A stretch of 64,000 nt of DNA from Acanthornis magna (Eukaryota > Chordata > Aves > Passeriformes > Acanthizidae): assembly GCA_036785705.1 (NCBI GenBank), contig JAWUZG010000297.1, positions 620,001 through 684,000 on the forward strand, written 5' to 3'. Below the pieces are notes generated by a model. That model was not told the origin of the DNA. It saw nothing but the letters and a program-made list of their open reading frames with translations, and searched no databases. Shown here in pieces: positions 1 through 11,679 of this stretch (its first letter is position 1; each line of letters begins with the position of its first letter). A program made the position numbers and the translations under genes.

Positions 1-203
1 CTTTATATAAATCACAGGCTAAGGCTAAAACGTAAGGACCCTTTGTTCGAAATAGTCCTGATCCTCCAGTTTGGGGTGGAAGTATTCCTCCCCAAGGCGG
101 GTATCAGAGGTTTCTCAAAACTTGTCCAGATGGCACTTGAAACCGCTGATATAAACTTGACCTTATTTTCCAATTATTTGTGATTCTCGGTACCTCCCTT
201 GGA

Positions 204-773
204 TCATTTGGGTCTTCCCAGTTCATTACCACCAAGTCCTCTCTTAAGAGTCAACCTGGTATCGCCTGGCTTAGAGGTTAGAGTCCACTCCTTAGGTTCT
301 TCCACAGGTCCTTTAATTCTGCTGGCGTGGATCCATCCTCTTTCCCTGGTCCGGATCGCTGCCTCAGTTGTCAGTAGTACCTGAAAAGGACCTTCCCATT
401 GTGGGGTTAAAGATTGTTCTCTCCACAATTTCACTAATACCCATTCCCCTGGTTGGATATTATGAATTTTAAATTCTAAGGGAGTGGTTTGAGGGATTAT
501 CCCTTTTAACCGCAAATTTTCAAGTGTTTTTGCAGTGGTGATGACACATTTTCTAACACTCATTTCCTCTTCTTCATAAGTAGCAGTTTCATGTTGTGTG
601 GTTAAAAAAGGCAACCCAAAGATTCTCAGTAGAGCCAATGGTAAACATTTTACCCAGGACATCTGTGTTTCAATCATCAGTTTCATTAGAGTTCTTTTTA
701 AAGTCTGGTTCATTCTTTCTTCCCGGCCCGAACTCTGTGGATGCCATGGGGTATGTGATTCCCATTTTATTCC
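204..773 (-). pseudogene. pol: ERV pol: integrase C-terminal remnant
   Basis: This continues the integrase in the same frame after the TAG at 774-776 and ends at TGA 204-206. It holds the region of the catalytic glutamate and a C-terminal domain typical of gammaretroviral integrases (WEGPFQVLL, then WIHASRIKG). An env start would normally overlap or follow here; none is clear before the window edge. Confidence 0.75.
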
Positions 774-1319
774 CTACTGTACTACTATTTGTTGTAGTAC
801 ATTTGAAGTAAAATGTGTTCCTCTATCTGAGTCTATTCTATTAACCATTCCATATCTGGGAATAATTTGTTCTAAAAGGGTTTTACATACTACATTAGCT
901 GTAGCTCTGACAGTGGGGACAGCTTCCACCCAATGAGTTAAATGATCTATTATTACTAATAAAAATTTCCACTTCTGTACTTGAGGGAGTTCAGTAAAAT
1001 CTACTTGGATACTTTGAAATGGTTGCAGAGCTAACTCGTGACCTCCTGGGGTTGTTTTTCTCATTACCTTTTTATTTACTTTTTGACAAGTTATGCATTT
1101 CTCAGTTACTTGCTTTGCTAATCCAAAGACCCCAATGCACCCATAATTCCTTAAAAAGTGATCACACAAAGCCTGAGTACCCCAATGAGTCTTTTGATGC
1201 AAGCCTTCTAATACTTTTCTAGTAAGCGGTTTATTAAGTAACTGCCTTCCATCAGGGAGTTTCCATTTGCCAGATGGATCTTGCTTTCCCCCGATCTTAC
1301 TTAATTCCTTCTGCTTCAC
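774..1319 (-). pseudogene. pol: ERV pol: integrase N-terminal and catalytic core
   Basis: The frame follows the RNase H segment but is shifted relative to it, with the change near 1,300-1,320. An HHCC zinc-binding region is visible (two histidines as HQKTH, then CITC). The first two catalytic acidic residues follow, in QVDFTEL and DSDRGTHF. Integrase joins viral DNA to host DNA. The frame stops at TAG 774-776, between the second acidic residue and the expected glutamate, so this copy cannot make a full enzyme. Confidence 0.85.
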
Positions 1320-2706
1320 TAAATTTTGGAATTTCCGGTTCTTCCTTATCTGGAGTCAAAATTAACAAGATTTTTTCGGTCCCATTCTCTGCTGCATCTT
1401 TAGCTTCTTGGTCTGCCAAATTATTCCCTCTTATTTCTGGGGTCATTCCCTTTTGGTGTCCCTTAACATGTACTACTGCTATTTCTTCTGGCAACTTTAG
1501 TGCTTCTAAAACCTCTAAAATCAGTCCTTCATGTATTAATCCTTTTCCCTTAGAATTTAGTAATCCTCTTTCTTCCCAAATTTTCCCAAAAGTATGTACT
1601 ACTCCAAAGGCATATTTTGAATCAGTATATATGGTTCCTTTTTCTTTTGCTAGATATTCCAATGCTCTCTTTAGAGCATATAATTCACAAGATTGAGCTG
1701 ACCAATGTGAAGGTAATTTCCCTTTTTCAATAGTCTGCATATTTTCTCCATCTACTAAAGTATATCCTGACATTCTTTTTCCTTGTAGGCATCTAGATGA
1801 ACCATCAACATATATTTTTCTCCCTTCTGGGAGGGCCTGTTCTGCTAGATCTTCCCAAACCTTAGTTTGATATTGTATAATTTCTAAACAGTTATGTATT
1901 AAATCACTTTCTGGTTCTCCATATAAAAATTGAGCTGGGTTTAAACTTTTGTCTACTTCTAATGTCAAGTCATCACTGTCTATTAGAATTGCTTCATATT
2001 TTAACATTCTGCAATCGGTTAACCATTTTTCAGCTTTCTGATTTAACATGCTCCTGACTGCATGAGGACTATGCACAATTAACTTGCTTCCAAAAGTAAG
2101 TTTACGACTCTCTTCTACTCGAATGGCAGTAGCTGCTATAGCTTGTACACACACTGGCCAGGCATGGCTTACTGGATCTAGCATTTTAGATAAATAAGCT
2201 ATTGGCCTTTTCACTCCTCCCCATTCCTGAACTAAGACTCCATGGGCTACTCCACTTTCTGTATTCACATACAGATGAAAAGGTTTTTCTAATGAGGGTA
2301 AACCCAAAGCAGGTACTGAGGCTAGCTTAATCTTTAGTTCTTCTAATTTAATATCATCTTTAGTCCATTTTATATTGTTCCCCTCTGTCAATTTTTCGTA
2401 CAAGAATTTTACTGCCTGTGTATACCCTTCAATCCACAGTCTACAATGTCCCAATAATCCAAGCAGCCTTCTAACTTCCTTCTTTGAAGAAGGAGGGGGG
2501 AGAGATAAAATCCCCGCAATCCACTCAGGATTTAGTTTTTGGCTTCCTTTACTTATTAAATGACTGAGATACTTTACTTCTGATTCCACAAATTGTAGTT
2601 TTCCTTTTGATACTCTTAATCCTTTTTCCCCAAGAAAGTTTAAAAGTTTGATAGTAGTCTCTCTAACTTCTGTTTCAACTTCCCCTGATAAGAAAAGATC
2701 ATCAAT
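1297..2706 (-). pseudogene. pol: ERV pol: RT C-terminal part, connection and RNase H
   Basis: This frame is open from just inside the RT active-site motif to the stop at 1297-1299. The two aspartates of the RT YxDD-type motif are encoded at 2698-2703, but the codon where the aromatic residue belongs is TAA (2707-2709), with a further TGA at 2716-2718. Downstream come the RT thumb/connection and an RNase H domain. Its acidic residues are visible in YVDGSS, CELYAL, YTDSKYAF and NNLADQEA, with the VKGHQKG histidine region. In a virus this domain removes the RNA strand of RNA-DNA hybrids. Here it is a fossil with no complete RT in front of it. Confidence 0.85.
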
Positions 2707-2830
2707 TTAGGTTTCTCAGCTGAAGGATATTGCAGGTGAAACTTGCTTCGAGAGAAAATCCCAATAGGTGTATTTTGTTTTAAACTAATTATTTTTACCT
2801 GGAGTCTGAACACATGAGCAAAATGCACCT

Positions 2831-4728
2831 CTCCACCTAATAATCAATTTTGACACCAAGCCATCCTGAGCACTAGATGAATCACCAGGTGAAGGGAAAA
2901 GAAGCATTTGGCCCTCTTCCAACAGCATTTCATGGTGCCTAGATATGAAAGTCTTTGACAAAACAGTGCTTTTCCTGTATTTGAAATTGCAGCACATATT
3001 CATAATCTCCCAAGACAATAACCAGGAGTCTGCAAGTGTGATGCAAACAGAAGTAGTAGAAATCAGAGGATCCTTTAGTTTTTGGTTTACTAATTTAGCC
3101 TGGGACTGGAAAGAGCTCTAGAGCAATGATTATAGAGTAGTTATTTCCTGTGTTTGTGAAGATATGCATTTTCTTTCTTACTTTCTCCTCCCCCCCACCC
3201 CCATGCCCCATGTGGCATGGATCCTTTAAGTTTTAAGAGATTTTTTTCTTTGGGTCCTTCTTTAATATTAGTAAGCAGCAATTGATTACTTACCCAAGTG
3301 TGCAGTAACTGAACAAACCCGAACAAGTACATTGCCATATAATGAAGCGATCTTAAATAAGGGTATTAAATTCTGAGCAGTCATTCTGTAGGAAAAGATA
3401 GATGGAGATTAAGAATGTAGTAGGAATAAGAAAATGATGACATGACTGTAGGAAGTGTTTTTCATGTATATTGGTATAGCAATTAGTGACTTGCTCATGC
3501 AGCCTTTCAGGAAGGGTGGCCTAAGTGAGACTTGTAGTTCCTTCTTAGACTCCTTGATGCTTCGATCCTGTAGTTAAAATTTGGCACATTGCTATTTAAT
3601 GGTATAGCAAGGTGCTGCAGACTCATCTCCAAATTAGTTAAAAGAAATGGAGTTCATTTTCATTCCTGCTGTTTCTCTCTCTGTGTGCTAAGGATTGTTG
3701 CATTTAAGTGTTGGAAACCTACTTTGAATAGGAGAGGGAATTTAGTTCGGGGATGAACCCGTTCATCCATTTGGGGAAAATTTTCCTGCAAGGTAAAAGA
3801 TTTCAAAATTATGTGCTGGAGCCTCTAGTTTAAAATTAATGTTTCTGGAGTATTATAGTTGAAAATGTGCAATTATTCATGATAGAATTGGAAGTAATAG
3901 TACACTGTTTTCATCTGTATCTTAAAAAGCCATGCTTAATTAATCTTGTGCTTTCCTGTACAAAATGTGGTCTCCCAAGCTTTCAGTCGTTTTTACATTA
4001 TGGTTGTACATTCAGAAAAATTACTCTTTCACATTAGTCAGTTGGTGTCACCTTTCCCCAAGCCATTCCGGTCCATTCTGCGTGCTTCCTCATTCCACTG
4101 CCTTTTCTCTCATGTCTCCCTCTTCTTCTCGTCTTATTTCTTTTCATATTGATTTTTTCCCTCATGCTCTTATTTTGTGTGCATTTCTTCTCTGGTTGTC
4201 ACTTTACAATCAGCTGCAAATGGTGTCTTATTTGCTTCTGTGTCTTCTGTTATGACAATATGCTGAAGAGTTGTGTTAAGGTGCAGGATATTTTGTAAGA
4301 TTTGTTCAGGGCAGGTGCAAGGGATGTGGTGACTGACCTGATTTTCCATGGATTGGTCAATGGAAAGGAAAAGGTGAGGAATGTCCTGACAGTGGATGTG
4401 AAAAATGGAAGTTTAGAAAAAGCAGGTAGAAAAAAAAAAAAATCAAGGAAGTGAGTTATAGGGATCAGCACAAGAGGAAATACTTGATCATTTGAAATGG
4501 AATGAGAAAGTGGGGACAAGGGATTTTGATGTTGCTGATGGAAGCTGCTGTTTCTGCTGAATCAAGCTTCTGAGGGGTCCCTTGTCTTTTACACAGGTTG
4601 TCTGAACTAACCTTTGTTGTTTTCAGATGATCCAACAGCTGTTGGAAAACTTAGAAAAAATGATTAATAAGCTTGGCCCTAAGTGATTGTGTTTTTTCAT
4701 GAGGTGCTATTTTTTTTCATTTTGACAG
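2831..4728. other. Non-coding DNA between the ERV and the first visible SEMA4D exon
   Basis: No coding exon, RNA gene or recognised repeat is apparent on either strand. Reading frames here are short and compositionally random. There is a run of 13 A near 4,430. A signal-peptide exon for the downstream semaphorin was looked for and not found, so it is probably upstream of the window or lost. The last part is presumably intron of SEMA4D. Confidence 0.5.
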
Positions 4729-4874
4729 AGGTCCAGCTAATACATTTTAAGGAATCAAAAGTGTCAAACTATTCAGTCTTGCTGTTAAGTGAAGACAAAA
4801 ATGTTCTATTTGTAGGAGCCAGGGAAGTGATCTTTGCCTTAAATGCAGTGAATATTGCTGAGAAGCAGCACGAG
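4729..4874 (+). CDS. SEMA4D: SEMA4D exon 1 of those visible (start of Sema domain)
   Basis: The acceptor is TTTGACAG (to 4728) and the donor GTATGC (from 4875). The exon enters in phase 1, completing a split GAG codon, and ends in phase 0 after KQHE. It encodes the first Sema-domain strands, with NYSVLLLSEDK, VGAREVIFALN and an NYS glycosylation sequon. It is fully open and well conserved, so selection acted here until recently. Confidence 0.85.
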
Positions 4875-5607
4875 GTATGCCTTTTAATACATTATCCTCC
4901 ATGTAAAAATCATACTCCAAATTTGACTTAATTTCCTGATATCAGTAGCATTGCATTTTAGGCAAATAGGTATCTGAAAGAGAAATTACTCTGTATGGGC
5001 TACTCCAATACTATTTCTGGAAGGTTTTACAGAGTAAAAGAGAGGAAGAAGGGAGAGCTTAGATATAAACAAGTCATTATAGGTCTCCTTGGGTGTTTTC
5101 TTACTGTCAGGAGTGGGCTGTCTTCTGTTAATCTGAATTTTCATGGGTGGTGGTGGGCACTTTCACCAGCATATAAAACATAGCTGTGAAGTTGTACTCA
5201 GTATAATGAAAATTGGTCCAGTAAGTTTTCTTGAATTCCTCTCCCCCAAGTGTTTTTTATTCAAGTCTTAGGAAGTACTTCAAATTGCAAAAATACTTAA
5301 ACCAATTGCAGTTTCATTTCCCTAAGGCATATGGTAATGAAAAGTTGGTTAGCAATTTGTGGGGAATTGTCATTATGAACCCAAAAGACGGTAGTTTGGT
5401 TCTGCTTAAGGCACATGGATTTCAAAATGTCACCTCCTTGGGAAAAAATGGCTTTGAACCTTGAAATGCTGCCTGCAAAATGTCTTGCATTTGCTCTAGA
5501 TAGTATTAGGATTGCCTTTTCTTATGTGGGTCACTGCAAGATTTTCAGACCTTGCATTGAATTCAAGTACTTTCAATGTGCTTTTTGTTGCATGTTTTTT
5601 CACTTAG

Positions 5608-5669
5608 TTACACTGGAAGGTCACAGAGATAAAAGGACTCAATGTGTACTCAAGGGCAAATCAGAACAG
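5608..5669 (+). CDS. SEMA4D: SEMA4D exon 2, frameshifted (62 nt)
   Basis: The acceptor is CACTTAG and the donor GTATGT. The first seven codons read LHWKVTE; the rest matches the family only in another frame (DKRTQCVLKGKSEQ). The orthologous exon is 63 nt and keeps phase 0 on both sides. One base is missing near 5,629, so translation from exon 1 would shift before exon 3. No alternative AG or GT restores the frame. Confidence 0.75.
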
Positions 5670-8002
5670 GTATGTACTTTTATTGAAAGTTGAGAAAGGT
5701 CTTGCACATTTTACTTCAAGAGGAGTGACGTTAAAAGAAGAAATTGTCCAACTGTTTGAAATTAAAATGTCAAGATAATCACTTAAATTTTTTTTATTAA
5801 CTTGAGCGTTAGAAACAATGCTTAGTCTTTTTTTAAAAATTCTTAGTTCTTAATTTTTTGTTGTTGAATATTATTTGAATGTTCGAAAACATGAACACAC
5901 CGTGATGTGTGCTTAACGTTCATGGTTTTCCATTAAGACAATAAAAGATACAGCTTTCACTGAAGTAATTGATAGCAACTGTTGTGTTTTGTTACTGCAA
6001 TAATTCCGTCAACGCATTTGATTTAACGGAATGAATGATTAATTTGAAATGCTTTGCTTTAGAGCATAGGGGCTTTTTATTAGGCCAGTGTATTTTTTCA
6101 CTAAGTGTAGATCCGTGTGTTGTGTTGCTTGGCGGGTGTGACTCAGAGAGCAGCCAGACCTGCCAGCTCGGCAGGGTCCCGTGGTGTTTGTGGGAACCAC
6201 CGACTCTGCATGACTGCCAGGAGCTGGCCTGCTCCTTTTGCCTCTCTGTGGAGATGATTTACTCGAGCTAGTTGTATGTGGATGTACCTTTCTGTTTTGT
6301 AATACTACTTCATTTAGTATATTTGTGCAATACCACTCATGCAGTAAAGCAGGGATTTGCTGGGCAAGACTGATGGTCAGGCCTTTAGCACAGGTTTGAA
6401 AGTAGAAGTCTGCAAGTGCTATGAATACAAAAAGCAGACCTACTCTGCACTTGAGGGATGTGATGCTCGAACTTGCAGCTTCTTTGGTTCACACTGTTAA
6501 AAAACCCCAAATGCTGCATGCAGGCCTGATAGTTCCCCTGCATTCATATGCTTCATCAGGGTGGAAGTGGCTCTCTCCCTCTGACTAGTGACTTCTTTTC
6601 CTTGACTGAGCACTGGTGACCATCAGGACATTATTGGTACATGAGGTGTGGCAGACATTTAAAGTCTGTTTCCTCCTTGTCTATCTCTTCAGGATGGGAT
6701 CAGAGAATATTATTTTTGTTTTCCAGTTCAGTTGGGGTTGCTACTAGTAATACTCACATACAGCTGTGATGAATATGAGATACGATTTTCTCTTCTATGT
6801 ATGTGCATATGTTTAGCAGACTGTCTGTGAATCTCCACAAGTTCTCTCAGAAATTATTGGGGTATACTGCAGATCCCATTAATACATCTATTGACAGAGC
6901 TCTGAATTAATTTTCTTTTATTTTTTCCTGCTCCCAGTTTAGCAACTGACACTTACTGCCAGCCATGCTTTTTCCTCACTGTACTTCTGACCTTCTAGGA
7001 GTCAAGTTTATGTTGTAGCCATGATGTTTTGCACAGCGCAATAGTTTCAAAAGAGTCAAGGTATTAAGCCACTACTCCTATTTCTTACACTTCTCACTTA
7101 CAGTTCTCTCCCCCACCCATCAGCACTGTGCTGTATAATGCCAGCAGAAAGCATTCATGAAGCTGTTCAAGGGCCTGGTCTGGCAGAAAACTGGTTTTAC
7201 TCTCTTCCCCCCCTGCAGTTTTCTCCCATACAGTCACAGAAATACCTAGTTTGTTTCATGAGAAGGAACAGTAAGGCCAGAGCTTAAACTTGCTTAAGAA
7301 GTCCGTGGAACAACAGTTCAGTGTTGGGATCTGGCAGTGTACCAGCAAGAATTAAGGGCTGTTGTTGATTCTGGGTTTTTTCACTCTTTTTAAGTGGGTG
7401 TTTGGAGTTGTTTTACTTCATAATTATTCTGAATTTTTATTGTATCCTTTATTAAGGGTTTTGCTCAAACTCCTTGTTCTATTTTAGAGCAAAAGATATT
7501 AAGGAGCTTCCTTGGATGATATCAAGGACTGGGAAAAAAGAAAAAAGGATGGCTCTAAGTGACAAAGCTTTGTAGCTAATTTAAGGGTATCAGAGGTTTT
7601 GCACTTAGGAAACAACCTTGGCTGTCACTGTTTCATCGAGGTGTACAAGGGCTGACAAAGTCCAAAAGTCCCTTCACATTTAGCTCGTTGTTCCCATGGA
7701 TTGGATGTGTGTTTGGAGCTTGTCCTTCCATCAAACAGGGGATGGACCCTGCTGAGCATGGTACCCTGCTAGGGTAATGTGGCAGCTGCCCACTCCTGGC
7801 TGGAGGAAACAGCTGCTGCAGGATTGATTAGAGTTCCTGGAGACTGTGGGGAGATGGTGTCCCAACGTCACGTGTGTGTCACGCGGGCTCGCCGCTGTGA
7901 TGTGGCACAAGTCGTGGCGATGGACGAGCTGGCAGCACATTGTTTGTTTATGTTGGAATGTGGAGACTGTGGTTTGTCAGAGCTAGTCCTTTCCTCATCC
8001 TC
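5670..8002 (+). other. Intron between exons 2 and 3 (5' part)
   Basis: No exon or RNA gene was found. The stretch is AT-rich at first and becomes GC-richer around 7,700-8,000, just before the antisense LTR. That GC-richer part may also belong to an inserted element, but I could not define its ends. Confidence 0.4.
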
Positions 8003-8280
8003 TGTTGTTCTGATTTTCTGATATTCGTGGAGGTTCGCGGAAGCTCGCAGGGAAGTCAGGCAGGCAGCACACAAGATGGCGAAAAGAGAAACTTTATTTA
8101 CAAGAACTTCTTTATATATCCATTAATAAGTCTAATAATTATTGGCTGATAGTTTTTCCACCCCCTATAATGATTGGTTACAATGCTGAAGTGTCCAGTA
8201 CCAAAACAATGAGATTAGAAAGCATAAGAATGCAAGTTATCTCTATTCTCCATGAGAAAGAAGAGAAAGATTTTAAAACA
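8003..8280 (-). mobile_element. Short avian alpharetrovirus-like solo LTR, antisense
   Basis: On the minus strand the segment starts TGTTTTAAAA and ends GAACAACA. It carries a TATA-like box (plus-strand 8111-8119) followed within about 20 nt by AATAAA (plus-strand 8093-8098). A polyadenylation signal directly after the TATA box, in U3, is the layout of alpharetroviral LTRs. The ~280-bp length also fits. I found no clear target-site duplication, so the edges, especially the one at 8003, are provisional. The other edge lies 22 nt before exon 3. Confidence 0.55.
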
Positions 8281-8302
8281 GTGCAACTACACTCCGTTAC
8301 AG

Positions 8303-8401
8303 ACGGAGTGTCGTAATTACGTGCATGTCTTGCAACAGCTGAATGATACTTTTCTCTACGTGTGTGGAACTAACGCATTTCGGCCAAGGTGTGATTACCT
8401 G
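8303..8401 (+). CDS. SEMA4D: SEMA4D exon 3 (Sema domain)
   Basis: This 33-codon exon is in phase 0 at both ends, with acceptor CCGTTACAG and donor GTAAGA. It encodes TEC at the start and YVCGTNAF with the paired cysteine in RCDYL, conserved structural features of class 4 Sema domains. The middle (RNYVHVLQQLNDTF) is more diverged than neighbouring exons. The acceptor has a weak pyrimidine tract because retroviral LTR sequence begins 22 nt upstream. Confidence 0.85.
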
Positions 8402-9526
8402 GTAAGAAATGTACCTATGTTTTGACCCAGCAGCAGCTGCAACTTCAAAGCAGCTCAGGTAAACAGAGTTAGTCTCCATTCCCAAAACTCTTCACTGCTG
8501 GTTGTAAGATTAGGAGCATTTATTGCACTGTCCCACCATAATGGTGGAGTATGGAAATAAGCTGCACTGCTCCTTTTTCAGACCACTCAATGAATGATTG
8601 ATTCATCTTGTCTAACTGCAGATTTACTTTCTTTTAGCTTTTATAATTCTTTGTGTTTTGTGTGTTAGCATGAAACCAGTTACTAAACCTGAAATGACAT
8701 TGTTTGCAACTTCCACCCATAACCAAATCTCCCTGAAATTTCTCAGTTTCCTGTCTCTGCTTGTCTCTGCTCCTGGCTGTGCCAAAGATTTGTAGTGTTG
8801 AATCCTTCAAAATGAAGTCTTGGCACAAAATTAAAACTTTTTTCTCACTGCTGACTCTTGTATCATTTTCCTTACTGCAGCTCTCAGCAATTTGAAAACT
8901 GAGAAATCTTGTAATTCTTTGTGCCTTTAGCTTCCAGTGTCTTCATTACACAATAAAACTGATTACTTCCCCAGCACTGTGGCTACAGTTCAACTTGTTG
9001 ATCCTCATTCTCTTGATTTTTGAGGGATTTATGAAGTAGCAGCCAAAGTGCTCTATTGCTTTTTAAAGCCTAGTTGGATTACGCCCTATCTCACAAATTT
9101 AACATCATCTCAAAAATTGCTAAATCCACCTCAGAAAGCCTTCTTAATTTCTAAGACTCTCCATTTTTTTTTTCCAGACTAATTCAATAATTACCAGTTC
9201 TTTCTACGTATCAGTTAACTTCTCTGCCTTTCCTGCTGTCTGGCTTTTTTGAATGCTCTTTCTTGAGGTCTGTCTGGATTTAACTTTTCATCTTTTGCTC
9301 TTTTCTCCTTCCACCCTCACAAATTATAGGATCATATTTCTTCTATGTGGGAGAAAATAAGATTTTCTGAAAGCACATATGTCTTTCATAATTTGACACA
9401 AAATGCCTTTGATGCTGGAAGTTGATGATATAGCCCATTACTTAGTGTTTAGTGTTCAGTTAACTTTGCACAAGTTGAGTGGCTGAAAGAAAAAAGTGCT
9501 AATAGCTGTATTGTGGTTTTCAACAG
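8402..9526 (+). other. Intron between exons 3 and 4
   Basis: This is about 1.1 kb of AT-rich intron with no recognisable coding segment, RNA gene or defined mobile element on either strand. Confidence 0.5.
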
Positions 9527-9620
9527 AATTTAATTTCATTTGGACTTGGAGGTAAAACTGAAGATGGTAGGGGCAGATGTCCATTTGATCCTGCTCACAG
9601 CTACACATCTGTTATGGTTG
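9527..9620 (+). CDS. SEMA4D: SEMA4D exon 4 (Sema domain)
   Basis: The acceptor is TTCAACAG and the donor GTAAGT. It starts in phase 0 and ends after one base of a codon. The translation contains EDGRGRCPFDPAHSYTSVMV, the strongly conserved class 4 motif. It is open throughout. Confidence 0.88.
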
Positions 9621-10556
9621 GTAAGTTCAGACTTTGCATTCCTTCTTATGTTTCGGAAATGTTTTATCTTTTCCACTGTCACCATCCAGTCTGTCATTAT
9701 CAAAATGGCAGCTTGCATCTGTATTTTTTGTCTTTATTTTAAAGTATAGACATTAAAATACTTACATAGTCAACCTTAGCATCTTTCTTAAAAGGAGAAC
9801 TTCAAACTCTAGGTTGTTTTGGAAGGAACTTCTAAAATACTAATTTTCAAACTGTATTTCCTGGTGTTAAAGATATTTAATTCAGAGAGTCTAAATGTGC
9901 TTAGAGTGCCCTTGTAGTATCAATTGCTGTGATTTCAGTAAATATAACAAGTAGTATTGTTATCTGTCCTGAAGGCATGCGACAGAATAAGGAAGCGAGG
10001 TATTTATTGCATGTGTACTTACTGCATGGAAACTCGCCGCTGAATCTGGATTTGGGGAAGGCAGAATTTATGGCTTTACCTGAGTGTCTCACGGTCATAA
10101 GAGAGAAGCTCAACTTAGCATGAAATGGGAAATAAGAAAAAGAAACAAACATGCTCCCTGCATTGTGCCTAAATTTGTACAAGTCAAGTTTGAAGAATGG
10201 TGGCATAGAAAGAGAGGAAAATAATTACAGACTTCTGATGCATTTAAGTAAATCTGCATGTGTTTACATAAACGGTAGGTTTTCATGTTAAGTGTTAAAG
10301 TCCCACAAAAACAACGTTGACTTTTGTCAGTTCTAGTGTTAGAGCAATAATAATAATAAACCCAAGTGTGGAAGTGTTAGGCTTGAGAGTGATTGGCAGA
10401 AATATAAACATAAAAGACATGTCTAGGGCAATTCAGAGGGAATCCATGTTTATTTTTTCTTGTGGGAAGTTTAAACATACATAGACTCACCAAATATTTA
10501 TGTACCCTTTTTGGTATCTAGTCCATAAGTTCAATTCTTTTGGTTTTGTGTTGAAG
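9621..10556 (+). other. Intron between exons 4 and 5
   Basis: An AT-rich intron of about 0.9 kb. Short open frames near 9,900-10,200 on both strands show no family resemblance; a small TAA-type run occurs near 10,350. Confidence 0.45.
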
Positions 10557-10670
10557 ATGAGGAGCTTTATTCTGGGACTTCTAACAATTTGTTGGGAAGT
10601 GAACCTATTATTTCACGGCACTCTCGTCGAAGCTCTCTGAGAACAGAGTATCCAATACCTTGGCTTAATG
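10557..10670 (+). CDS. SEMA4D: SEMA4D exon 5 (Sema domain)
   Basis: A 114-nt exon in phase 1 at both ends (acceptor TGTTGAAG, donor GTAAGT). It encodes ELYSGTSNN, GSEPIISR and RTEYPIPWLN, aligning along its whole length with class 4 semaphorins. No lesion is visible. Confidence 0.88.
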
Positions 10671-11527
10671 GTAAGTGGGCATGAGAAGTGTCCCAAACAA
10701 GTTCCTTTTCCTTCTTCAACACCACAGGTACAGAGTATGTATCTTAGCTGGCTAAGGAGCAATCGTCAGGTGTCTCAAAGAGATGGATTTTGGTGTGCTG
10801 GCCTACACTGTGCGTGTGTGCCCTCGTGCATGCCATCAAGAGCTTTTATTTTGAAATTTCAGGATTTTTATCGGCATTGATGACGAAAACAGCTTCAGAA
10901 TAGACACGCTTCAACTTGACATGAACGGTTTATTTCTTTTCTGCTTGTTTATCCTTGCAATAATGCAGTTTGGTTATGATACAGTAAGGAATAGAATGGT
11001 TTTGCTCTTGAATTGGTTCTCAAATTGAGCTGATCATGGTTCTTGGCTCTTTCAGTTCCTGAATTTCAAAATTGACTGAGTTTTGTAGTTGCTCAGAGGT
11101 TTGAGGCTTTGTGCCAAAAAGGACCAAAATCATGATCATTGTGTCCAAAAAGGATAGGATTGGACAGAGGCAGGCAAAGGAGGGTTGCCTTTGCAGGCCC
11201 ATTAGAAAACCACATTTGAATGTGGCCTGAAGAATGATAAGGTAATGAGCTGTCACATCATAGGTATCTCTCAGGTATCTTAGTGCTATCACATAGGTTT
11301 TAGGGGTTTTTGTTTTTTTTCTGTTTGTTTTCAGGTGGTTTGGTTTTTGTTTGGAAATGCTCTTCATATTGTGAACAGCAAAATGTGTAGGCAGGTCAGT
11401 GACTGGAGAGGAGGTAAATGCAATGTGGAGTTTGGAGTTTGGGCGAAAGACAATTTCTGAGGGTCTTGGAGGGAATCAAGTTAGTAGTCACCTACAGAAT
11501 AGAAAATACTTCTGTTTGTATCTCTAG
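10671..11527 (+). other. Intron between exons 5 and 6
   Basis: About 0.86 kb. No exon or RNA gene seen; a minus-strand open frame at 11,020-11,367 has no recognisable domain and is treated as chance. Confidence 0.4.
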
Positions 11528-11679
11528 AGCCCAGCTTTGTTTTTGCTAATGTGGTAAGAGCAGATCCAAACAGCACAGATGGAGAAGACGACAAGATATA
11601 CTTCTTTTTCACTGAGGTGTCTGTGGAGTATGAATTCATTGGAAAATTGATGATTCCAAGAAGAGCTAGAGTATGCAAG
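11528..11679 (+). CDS. SEMA4D: SEMA4D exon 6 (Sema domain)
   Basis: The acceptor is ATCTCTAG; the donor is GTGGGA, weaker than the others at +3. It enters in phase 1 and ends in phase 0 after [22 protein letters not shown] and the RRARVCK end are diagnostic for the Sema core. It is open throughout. Confidence 0.88.

Larger units (their letters stand above)
1..2830 (-). mobile_element. Gammaretrovirus-like ERV fragment, pol region
   Basis: Three neighbouring minus-strand reading frames read, in order, as the end of reverse transcriptase, RNase H, and integrase of a class I (gammaretrovirus-like) endogenous retrovirus. The element is incomplete: no gag, protease or RT palm is recognisable upstream of about 2,710, and homology fades between 2,710 and 2,830. 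It continues past the left window edge, where env and the 3' LTR would be expected. In-frame stops (774-776, 2707-2709, 2716-2718) and a frame change near 1,300-1,320 show it is defective. Positions 1-203 lie beyond the integrase frame; I cannot assign them to env with confidence. Confidence 0.85.

Noticed and set aside
4250..4519. Possible coding exon upstream of the first SEMA4D exon
   Set aside because: Neither strand resembles the semaphorin signal peptide or any known domain; the region has an A-run and no paired splice sites.
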